Assembly (NCBI GenBank): GCA_009779755.1
Contig: WRDO01000010.1
Coordinates: forward strand, 23,625-87,624
Source of the DNA: Defluviitaleaceae bacterium
GTDB taxonomy: Bacteria; Bacillota; Clostridia; Lachnospirales; WQUN01
Direction: 5' to 3'
Length of the DNA stretch: 64,000 nt
Shown here: positions 27,301-33,285 of the stretch, one piece after another
How the letters are laid out: each line of letters begins with the position of its first letter
Numbering within the stretch: the stretch's first letter is position 1
Notes under the pieces: model-generated
Databases searched by the model: none
Seen by the model: only the letters and a program-made list of their open reading frames with translations
Told to the model about the DNA's origin: nothing
Position numbers and translations under genes: made by a program

Positions 27301-27986
27301 AACCCATCGATATCCGTGAGCTTAACAACGTATTGAATAAATTCATCCGCGACAAGCAGCCCCCCAATGTGCTGACTGCGGCGCGAGCGCAAGCCGAAAC
27401 CGCGGATATAGCTGCGATCGGTGCGGATACGGTCGGTACGGATACGAAAGCATCCGACGTCGAGTTGCTTACGATCTTCGTTAAGGACGCGAAAAAAGCG
27501 CTCCCGACCATCCGAACCGCCATGGCGGATGATTTACGCTTATACGTAGTCAACGTCCATGCCATGAAAAGCGCGCTCGCCAATATCGGTGAACGCGAAG
27601 CCTCCACGATGGCGGATACCTTGGAAACCGCCGGTAAAAAACATGACACGGCGACCATCGAAGCCGAAACCGAACCCTTTTTGGAAAAGCTCGAATCCAT
27701 CATCGCGCGTATCGAGACGGAATTGCCGGACAAGGATGACACTTCGGTTTTATCCGATTCCGACCCGGAAATTCTTAGGGCTAAGCTGAAGCTGATCGCC
27801 GAGGCTTGCGACGACTACGACGACATGGCCGTTGAAACGGTTCTGACCGAGCTCCGCCGATTGAATTGGACGAAGGAAACCATGGATTTATTGGACACCA
27901 TCGCCGAATACGTATTCCATTCGGACTTTGAGAAGGCGGCGGAACGGATACGAACGCATTTGATTACGTTGACGGATACGGTATAA
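24369..27986 (+). CDS. Hybrid sensor histidine kinase (Cache-HAMP-GAF-HisKA-HATPase-REC-HPt)
   Basis: 1205 residues from ATG 24369, chosen because GGGAGG lies 7 bases upstream. There are two membrane helices (about 8-30 and 278-302) bracketing a Cache-like extracellular sensor, then HAMP (about 303-355), a linker and a GAF-like domain (about 440-590). HisKA has His about 619 in ATMSHEIRTPMNAILG; the ATPase domain shows the N-box and VEDTGQGM, GTGLGLSI. The receiver (about 877-990) carries the Asp in IVFMDHMMPQMDG. A HPt domain follows with His about 1064 in HAMKSALANIG, and then about 90 helical residues. All parts needed for a His-Asp-His relay are in one chain; the output may be the REC-HD-GYP protein encoded just before. 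A strong terminator follows. Confidence 0.94.
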   Translation: MNMSIKTKFIVVLAVIITIATSAVVAVRAIQLRDQQRALITERLQGNANLAVGIFETVRGYTFRIMDIVATMPYVKELLEGDKDVAETLERRLYSLFYSINPAESEVYAYANIFVFDADLQLVSVANPNGDVIRITDPQFMDNIMAAYNGKTYVSAASRDPESGRLHFLFTQPVMVDGVFTGLVAVLSNTEDLGVFLRDPTHDYDSFINIADAQGTIFFSNRSAYIGRHINDLGVFEAFGRIPINEMFNHTSAITGIDKIAYILVEPKLDWTIICFFDAAAVDDTTQVIIVSLLPTLSGIILASILMLVIVARSLQPLKPLAAAAGEVARGNLGISFEIRRNDEIAQVSKSFLEIVQALGILRDSFIKAEESMTSGDIHYRLEDARLSGVYNEMLISTNNMIRHMRVLHAEAENASATQSDYLDKMNIINEVSIMLFLSDIDGFEHNIWASMEMLGKAANAERMYIWKNYMKDGQLYATKLFEWTEGAEHTQENALAVEACYAENMPAWEEIFLKGNTVNEFVRYLPINEREALEPRGALSVVAAPIYLNDLFWGFAGFDNCREERLFTENEENLLRSAGMLFINAINRNEMAKDVQSALEKAEEATRSKSNFLATMSHEIRTPMNAILGIAQIQMQNTDLPREYASELEKIYSSGNNLLGIINDILDMSKIETGKMEINYVEYDVPSLINDAVQLNIVRIGSKRIEFVLDIDENLPLRLVGDELRLKQILNNLLSNAIKYTESGHVKLTVTHSEENDGVALHLLVEDTGQGMTLEDRDRLFSEYIRFNAEANRKTEGTGLGLSITKKLVELMDGTIWAESEYGKGSVFMVMVKQRVTETGCEPIGSELAEQLCSFRFRGHKQFADLQITREPMPYGKVLIVDDVETNLYVAKGLMAPYKLQIETVLSGFAAIGKITEGQRYDIVFMDHMMPQMDGIETTHRIRAMGYKDTIVALTANALAGNDEMFRSKGFDGFISKPIDIRELNNVLNKFIRDKQPPNVLTAARAQAETADIAAIGADTVGTDTKASDVELLTIFVKDAKKALPTIRTAMADDLRLYVVNVHAMKSALANIGEREASTMADTLETAGKKHDTATIEAETEPFLEKLESIIARIETELPDKDDTSVLSDSDPEILRAKLKLIAEACDDYDDMAVETVLTELRRLNWTKETMDLLDTIAEYVFHSDFEKAAERIRTHLITLTDTV

Positions 27987-28006
27987 CTGTTACCCGCCAA
28001 TAAAAT

Positions 28007-28043
28007 AAGACCCCGCGCGTATTATTCGAGCGGGGTCTTTTCG
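28007..28043. terminator. Terminator between convergent genes
   Basis: AAGACCCCGC (28007-28016) pairs perfectly with GCGGGGTCTT (28030-28039) around a 13-base loop, followed by T residues on the plus strand. It ends the sensory operon. The minus-strand gene ends just beyond it (28051), so it may serve both directions, though the plus orientation has the better T-run. Confidence 0.9.
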
Positions 28044-28050
28044 TTATCGT

Positions 28051-29706
28051 TTACCAAACCGGTATGCTGATCGCCGGGACATCGATCCAGCTTGACGACC
28101 CCCTGCGGATTTGTACCGTCAGGCTGATATTGTTTGCGCTTGCCGGAAGGTTATTTGTGTTAACCCAAATGTTGCGCAGCGTCCATACGCGGCTGTTGTT
28201 TTGCCCCACGGTATACGTGTTTGTTTCCGGTACGATGATGTTCCATGCGGCGTCCCGTACCCTTACCGCGGTTACGTCGTTGGCGGTGGAGAATTCCATC
28301 GTATCGATGGGCCACAACATTTCACGGCTCACATGCGCCGGGTTAAGGGTCGTACCCCAAATCGCGTTTTGCACTTGGTTACCTTGCCCCGGTTGGTTGA
28401 TGAACAACCCGCCCACACCCGAAAGCGTTACGTGCGCGTCAAACCCGGAGCCCGAAAATATATTGCCGATGTCGCTTGCATGTATGTGGATGGGGACGTT
28501 GTTCGCGAAGCCTTCCATGGTAAAGGTTTGTTCCCAAATCCAAATGCTGCCTGATTGGATACGGTCGGTTGTGCGGTTAAAATTGAGTTGGCGGTTCCCC
28601 ACGTTTACCCACAGGTCGGTGGCGTACAGGTTGGTATGCACAACGATCCTGACGTGAGTGGGTTCCGAAGCGTTGGGGTGCCAAGAGGCGATCGCGTTAC
28701 TGATCGTGACCCGCGTTTGCAAGGTATTGATCGCGACGTTTTGGGTGAATGCCCCGGTGTTTGTATCGGTGACGTTGGCAAACGCGGTGATTGTATCGGC
28801 GGCGGAAGGCGCGATCGTCGCCGTCCATGTGCGTAAGCCGATCGACGTGGGATTGGTGCGGGTGGCGTTGACGCGTGTATTGCCCACCATTATCCATACG
28901 AAGTTGACCTCGTTATTGGTCGTTATGCTGACCGTGCTCGTCCCCCCCAACGGGACTTGTGCGGGGTTGGGTACGGTATTGACGATTAGCGGATTGGCCG
29001 GGGGTACAAAAGGCGCGGTATTTTGTATCCGATAGTCCTGCGTGGTCGCCCCGCGCGTATAGTAACCTACGTTGGCGGATATCTGTACCATGTGTACGAT
29101 CGGATTGATATTGTTTATCGTGACCTGCCACACTTGGGTGGTTTCGCTTGTGTTTACGCGCGTGGCCCTGTGGAAGGTTTGCGGGGTGCCCCGGGTTACC
29201 CATACTTCGGTTGCGCCCAAACCGGTTACGATTTCGAGCCGCGCTTGGTTGACGGCGGTCGCTTGTATTTCGGTTACACTTACAATGGCAAGTGCCGGGA
29301 CCGGGGTACCGGGCTGTTGCGTTTGCACCGTACCCGATACGGTGATGGGGATGGACAGCGTGACCACGCCTTCACCGATTGCGGTATTGGCGGTATTCGC
29401 GAATACATCGATACGTGTGGCGCCCGCCGCGGGGTTTAAGGTAATGTTCCATGTGCGTATGCCCGTCGTTGCGTTTTGGTTGGTTTGCGCCCCTTGCGTG
29501 CGTGTACCGCCGATTTCGGCGAATACGTGTGTGGTTTCCGCGTTGGTGTGCACGGTAAGCGTTATCGTTTGGCCGACTTGGACGGTTGTCCTGTCCATAT
29601 GGAAGGACGTAATCGCCGCGTTTGCGCTGACCGCCAACGGAAACGCCAAGCACAATATCGCCGTAAGGATTGTCATTGACAGCGTACGTTTGATAAGATT
29701 TGACAA
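28051..29706 (-). CDS. Secreted protein of five Ig-like repeats, function unknown
   Basis: 551 residues from a TTG start at 29706, chosen because GAGGAG lies 9 bases upstream; the ATG at 29676 is an alternative. A signal peptide is clear (hydrophobic MTILTAILCLAFPLAVSANA). The mature part is about five beta-sandwich-like repeats of about 85-105 residues, each containing a version of TxVWV.VG...N..R followed by R.W..T. The recurring TVQVGQTITLTVHTN / VPLGGTSTVSITTN and TTHVFAEIG / NFVWIMVG phrases show the periodicity. No enzyme motif, sortase signal or membrane anchor is visible. Position, divergent from a xylanase lipoprotein across one regulatory region, suggests a cell-surface or matrix role in polysaccharide use, but that is inference. 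Confidence 0.75.
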   Translation of the reverse strand: MSNLIKRTLSMTILTAILCLAFPLAVSANAAITSFHMDRTTVQVGQTITLTVHTNAETTHVFAEIGGTRTQGAQTNQNATTGIRTWNITLNPAAGATRIDVFANTANTAIGEGVVTLSIPITVSGTVQTQQPGTPVPALAIVSVTEIQATAVNQARLEIVTGLGATEVWVTRGTPQTFHRATRVNTSETTQVWQVTINNINPIVHMVQISANVGYYTRGATTQDYRIQNTAPFVPPANPLIVNTVPNPAQVPLGGTSTVSITTNNEVNFVWIMVGNTRVNATRTNPTSIGLRTWTATIAPSAADTITAFANVTDTNTGAFTQNVAINTLQTRVTISNAIASWHPNASEPTHVRIVVHTNLYATDLWVNVGNRQLNFNRTTDRIQSGSIWIWEQTFTMEGFANNVPIHIHASDIGNIFSGSGFDAHVTLSGVGGLFINQPGQGNQVQNAIWGTTLNPAHVSREMLWPIDTMEFSTANDVTAVRVRDAAWNIIVPETNTYTVGQNNSRVWTLRNIWVNTNNLPASANNISLTVQIRRGSSSWIDVPAISIPVW

Positions 29707-29725
29707 TTGAACCCACTCCTCTATA

Positions 29726-29766
29726 TTGTATCCATACGAGAATGCGTATATATTATCATATACGCA
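29726..29766. promoter_or_regulatory. Xylanase promoter with overlapping dyad
   Basis: On the plus strand TTGTAT (29726-29731) and TATATT (29749-29754) are 17 bases apart and precede the xylanase start at 29807. A 9-bp perfect inverted repeat, TGCGTATAT (29743-29751) and ATATACGCA (29758-29766), covers the -10 box between the two divergent genes, as expected for a repressor operator. Confidence 0.6.
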
Positions 29767-29806
29767 AATAAAATGTAATATTTTCAATAGATTAAGGGGA
29801 ATGAAT

Positions 29807-31432
29807 ATGAAAAAAACGATCGTTTTGATTATTCTTTTGGTTTTTCTTTCCGCCTGCGGGCAAACCGACACGCACGTACCCCCGACGGAAAACCCGCAAC
29901 CCGAAAGCACCGCCGCCCCTACGCCAACGCCTTCACCGTCGCCGACCCCCGAACCTACCCCTCCCCCCGAACCCGATCCTACCCCTACGCCCCCGCTCGG
30001 TTGGCAAATGGATCTGCCTTCCTTATCGGAAGCCTTCGCCCCGTACTTTCTGTTCGGTAATATCTATTCAAGCTCGGGCCGTATGACGGCCAATGATACG
30101 AATACCGCGTTCTTGCACCATTTCAACGCGGTAACGGCGGAAAATTGGCATAAGCCCGATGCTTTTAACAACCGCGGCTTTAACCGCCCGGAAGCAAGCG
30201 CATACAATTTCCGCCAATCCGATACGGTTGTGGATTGGGCGGTTGCCAATGACCTGACATTGGTGGGCCATGCGCTGGTATGGCACAGCCAATCACCCGA
30301 TTGGTTATACTTCAGTGCGGCGAACACCCCGCGCACCCGCGCCGAAGCGCGCGAGAACATGGAGTTCCATATCCGTACATTGTCCGAACATTACGCGGCG
30401 CGCGGGCAGCTCGGCGCTTTCTACGCGTGGGATGTGGTCAACGAGGCGATTGCCTCAGGCGGCGGTTCATGGACGGGCGATTGGCGCAGGCAGCTGCGGC
30501 AAGATTCCCCTTGGCTTAGAGCATACGAAAACGGTTATGACCCCGACGCCGGTGAACATCCGAGCGATTATATCTACGATGCTTTTACCCTCGCGCGGCG
30601 TTATTTCCCTTATTCAATCCTGTATTACAACGATTACAACGAGGAAATCCCCGCCAAACGCAACGCCATCGCCCAAATGGTTGAGGAGCTGAACGAACGG
30701 TGGGCGCACGACTTTACGAACAACCCCGACGCCGTACCCTACGGGGGGGCGTACGAAGGACGTTTGTTGGTGGAAGGAATCGGCTTGCAAAGCCACATGC
30801 ACCTTGACCAATGGCGTACCAACCTCGGTAACGTACGCGAAGCCTTGGAGCGTTTCGCGCAAACCGGGGCGCGGCTCAGCGTTACGGAGTTGGACATCAC
30901 CATCGGCGGGCAAGGCGGCAGGCACCCCGATACACTGCCTACCCCGCTCCCGAGGGAGGAATCGGAACGCCAAGCCGCGGCTTTCGCGAGGGTGTTCGGT
31001 TATTACTTGGAATTCGCCGATGCCATCGAACGCGTAACCGTATGGGGTAAGGCTGACAATCAAAGCTGGCGGGCATGGGGCCATCCGTTGCTGTTCGACC
31101 ACCTCCTCCACGCGAAACCGAGCTATTTCGCCGTGCTCGATGCGGCGAACGCCGCAACCCCCGCGGGTACGCGTCCCGTGATTGATATCGACGCGCTTCC
31201 TTCCGGCCGTACGGGCGAACCGTTCAGCGGACGCATCACCTTCACACAAAGCAGCTTTGCGCCTACGCGCTTCAGCGTTACCGAAGGGGAGCTTCCGCCG
31301 GGGCTGACATTATTTACAACCACCGGGGTCATAGGCGGATTCCCGACCCAAGCGGGCGTATTTACCTTTACGGTAACCGCCGCCAACGCGTTCGGCACCG
31401 ACGAAACCACGTTTACCGTTACCATCGGTTAA
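29807..31432 (+). CDS. GH10 endo-beta-1,4-xylanase lipoprotein
   Basis: 541 residues from ATG 29807, taken over ATG 29801 because the AAGGGGA ribosome site abuts the latter. It has a lipoprotein signal with lipobox LSAC (Cys18), then a 45-residue Pro/Thr/Glu linker. The GH10 barrel (about 65-435) shows WHSQSPDWLY, acid/base Glu about 213 in WDVVNEAI, nucleophile about Glu361 in VTELDI, and VWGKADNQSWR. The C-terminal 85 residues form an Ig-like putative domain (GELPPGLTL, TAANAFGTDETTFTV). It would sit on the outer membrane face and cut xylan. It is divergent from the Ig-repeat gene; miaB follows after 8 bases. Confidence 0.94.
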   Translation: MKKTIVLIILLVFLSACGQTDTHVPPTENPQPESTAAPTPTPSPSPTPEPTPPPEPDPTPTPPLGWQMDLPSLSEAFAPYFLFGNIYSSSGRMTANDTNTAFLHHFNAVTAENWHKPDAFNNRGFNRPEASAYNFRQSDTVVDWAVANDLTLVGHALVWHSQSPDWLYFSAANTPRTRAEARENMEFHIRTLSEHYAARGQLGAFYAWDVVNEAIASGGGSWTGDWRRQLRQDSPWLRAYENGYDPDAGEHPSDYIYDAFTLARRYFPYSILYYNDYNEEIPAKRNAIAQMVEELNERWAHDFTNNPDAVPYGGAYEGRLLVEGIGLQSHMHLDQWRTNLGNVREALERFAQTGARLSVTELDITIGGQGGRHPDTLPTPLPREESERQAAAFARVFGYYLEFADAIERVTVWGKADNQSWRAWGHPLLFDHLLHAKPSYFAVLDAANAATPAGTRPVIDIDALPSGRTGEPFSGRITFTQSSFAPTRFSVTEGELPPGLTLFTTTGVIGGFPTQAGVFTFTVTAANAFGTDETTFTVTIG

Positions 31433-31440
31433 GGATTCCC

Positions 31441-32880
31441 ATGGACGATACCCGTTACCTGCTGACCGCGCATAACGATGATTTGGCAAGGTCAGGACGC
31501 CGACCGTGTTTTTACGTACGCAACTACGGCTGCCAAATGAACGAACGCGACGCCGAAAAGCTGCGCGCGTTATTGGCAAAATTAGGTTATGAACCCGTTG
31601 ATAACCAAGAGGACGCCGATATAATCCTGTACAATACATGCTGCGTACGCGAAAGCGCCGAGGATAAGGTATTCGGTCACCTCAGCCGCATTAAGACCAT
31701 AAAAGCCGCCAACCCGCGGCTTTTCGTTATTGTCTGCGGCTGCATGGCGCAACGGCCCGAAATCGCGGAAACCTTCCGCACGAAGCATCACTACATCAAC
31801 GTGGTTTGCGGGACCGCCAATCGCCACCGCTTGCCCGACATGATTTGGCACTCCATGCAAAGCGGCGGGCAGGTAATCGACATAAACGAGGACGAAGGCT
31901 TACCCGAACTCACCGACATACCCGTCACCACACGCGAATATCCGCATAAAGCGGGCGTCAACATCATGTACGGCTGCGATAATTATTGCGCTTTTTGCAT
32001 TGTGCCTTACGTGCGCGGGCGCGAAAAGAGCCGCCTCATGCGGGATATATTGGATGAAGTACACGTGTTGGCGGAAGACGGCGTGAAGGAAATCATGTTA
32101 CTGGGGCAGAATGTGAATGCTTACGCGAGGAAGGAGGTGGGTGGGGGATTCCGCTCCCTTGAAGGCGAAGTCGCTCGCCGGAATCCCCCACCCACCCCCT
32201 TCCTCACTTTTCCGTCGCTTTTACGGCAGGTGCATGAGGTCCCCGGTATTTTACGTATACGCTTCATGACATCGCATCCGAAGGATTTTTCGGATGAACT
32301 TATCGCCGCGGTACGGGACTTGCCGAAGGTATGTAAAACGGTGCATTTACCGCTACAGTCGGGCAGTACGCGGATATTGGAAGATATGAACCGTAAATAT
32401 ACGAAAGATGAGTACCTCGCGTTATGCGCCCGTTTGCAAGCCGCCGTGCCCGGTATCGGCATCACCACCGATATCATCGTGGGGTATCCCGGCGAAACGG
32501 AGGCAGACTTTGAAGAGACGCTGGATGTGGCGCGACGGGTACGCTTTTCGGGTGCGTTTACGTTTATCTATTCCAAGCGAAGCGGCACACCCGCGGCGGA
32601 ACGCACCGATACGGTACCGCGCAAAACGGCGAACGAACGGTTCGAACGGCTGACCGATACCGTTTACCCGATTATGCTGGAACGTAATCGGGGGCTGGTC
32701 GGGCAAACGGTTGAGGTTATGGCGGAGCAGGACGGCAAGGGGCGTATGGATGACAATACGCTGGTGCATTTTACCGGGAACGAAAACACCGCCTGTAAGG
32801 CGGGCGACGTTATATCCGTACGGATTACCGACGCGAAGTCATTTTATGTAAGCGGAACAGCGGACAATCCCGAAGGATAA
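31441..32880 (+). CDS. miaB: tRNA-2-methylthio-N6-dimethylallyladenosine synthase MiaB, with an inserted palindrome
   Basis: 479 residues. MiaB is a radical-SAM methylthiotransferase that adds the 2-methylthio group to i6A37 of tRNAs reading UNN codons. The N-terminal UPF0004 cluster ligands are in NYGCQMNERD, NTCCVRE and CGCMAQRPE. The radical-SAM cluster is CDNYCAFCIVPYVRGRE, followed by LLGQNVNAY and a C-terminal TRAM domain. After NVNAYARK the sequence carries about 27 extra residues (rich in Gly, Arg and Pro) before FPSLLRQVHEVPG. This insert is encoded by a long palindrome (32127-32205) that keeps the frame and falls in a loop variable in the family, so the enzyme may still work. Confidence 0.95.
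   Translation: MDDTRYLLTAHNDDLARSGRRPCFYVRNYGCQMNERDAEKLRALLAKLGYEPVDNQEDADIILYNTCCVRESAEDKVFGHLSRIKTIKAANPRLFVIVCGCMAQRPEIAETFRTKHHYINVVCGTANRHRLPDMIWHSMQSGGQVIDINEDEGLPELTDIPVTTREYPHKAGVNIMYGCDNYCAFCIVPYVRGREKSRLMRDILDEVHVLAEDGVKEIMLLGQNVNAYARKEVGGGFRSLEGEVARRNPPPTPFLTFPSLLRQVHEVPGILRIRFMTSHPKDFSDELIAAVRDLPKVCKTVHLPLQSGSTRILEDMNRKYTKDEYLALCARLQAAVPGIGITTDIIVGYPGETEADFEETLDVARRVRFSGAFTFIYSKRSGTPAAERTDTVPRKTANERFERLTDTVYPIMLERNRGLVGQTVEVMAEQDGKGRMDDNTLVHFTGNENTACKAGDVISVRITDAKSFYVSGTADNPEG
32127..32205. repeat. Palindromic element inside miaB (copy 1)
   Basis: Arms of 27 bases (32127-32153 and 32179-32205) pair with a single mismatch; the loop of 25 bases holds a small GGCGA/TCGCC stem. On the minus strand the element reads GGGGGATT, four bases, CGAGCGACTTCGC and later AATCCCCC. 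The copy in the MFS gene (33889-33980) has the same core with the same spacing on the plus strand. It looks like a short mobile or REP-like sequence tolerated in frame. Confidence 0.85.
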
Positions 32881-32931
32881 ATCGAAGCCGACAATTGATG
32901 GTTTTTACCGTTGTGGTGTTCATGGAATGGC

Positions 32932-32961
32932 TTGATTTATGGATTTATTAAATTGTATATC
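32932..32961 (+). promoter_or_regulatory. Candidate promoter of a structured RNA
   Basis: TTGATT (32932-32937) and TATATC (32956-32961) are separated by 18 bases. Transcription would start near 32968, directly before the stacked helices and terminator annotated next. The -10 is imperfect. Confidence 0.45.
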
Positions 32962-32967
32962 TTGACT

Positions 32968-33062
32968 AAAATACAAAACCCCATGCGGGAAGCTCAAGCA
33001 TCATAAGATGCACCCGCACAGGGTTGACACTCGCCTCTCCTCGATACGAGGGGGGCTTTTTT
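32968..33062 (+). ncRNA. Candidate structured non-coding RNA between miaB and the MFS gene
   Basis: About 95 bases. Three nested helices stack: AACCC/GGGTT (32977-32981, 33021-33025), TGCGGG/CCCGCA (32984-32989, 33013-33018) and GCATC/GATGC (32998-33002, 33007-33011) closed by an ATAA loop. An asymmetric internal loop AAGCTCA lies on the 5' side. An intrinsic terminator follows at once. No protein-coding frame with a ribosome site overlaps it. I do not recognise an Rfam family. It could be a small RNA, or the aptamer of a terminating riboswitch for the MFS gene 224 bases downstream. Confidence 0.5.
33033..33062 (+). terminator. Intrinsic terminator of the candidate RNA
   Basis: GCCTCTCCTCG (33033-33043) pairs with CGAGGGGGGC (33047-33056) with one bulged T and a three-base ATA loop, followed by six T residues. 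Confidence 0.8.
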
Positions 33063-33115
33063 ATTTATTTTCCCGTTTTATCACCGTTTTTGTTGCACCG
33101 TAGAATCGGGAGGGC

Positions 33116-33164
33116 ACCCATTAAAATGCATTACCCGTGACCCGGCTGCGCAGCCTTAATGGGT
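33116..33164. other. Compound inverted repeat in the 405-base gap before the MFS gene
   Basis: ACCCATTAA (33116-33124) and TTAATGGGT (33156-33164) are perfect inverted copies; between them lie the palindromes AATGCATT (33125-33132) and GGCTGCGCAGCC (33144-33155). No T-run follows, so it is not a terminator. No coding frame explains it. The rest of the gap (33063-33115, 33165-33255) shows nothing clear apart from the promoter listed next. Confidence 0.5.
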
Positions 33165-33256
33165 CGAACATGATTATTATACACTCACAGCATAATACGT
33201 CAATATGTTTTTATTTATTCGTGTTACATAAAACGAATGTACCGTTTGGGTTTATA

Positions 33257-33279
33257 TGGTATGATGGTAAAAAGGGGGG
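33257..33279 (+). promoter_or_regulatory. Extended -10 promoter and strong ribosome site of the MFS gene
   Basis: TGGTATGAT (33257-33265) is an extended -10 element with no good -35. The AAAGGGGGG ribosome site (33271-33279) lies just downstream, so the 5' leader would be only about 14 bases. The same TGGTATRAT form precedes glgP (37525). Confidence 0.55.
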
Positions 33280-33285
33280 TACCTC

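Noticed and set aside
33116..33164. Palindromic segment considered as a tRNA or tRNA fragment
   Set aside because: No acceptor, D or T arms in proper order, and no anticodon loop of seven.
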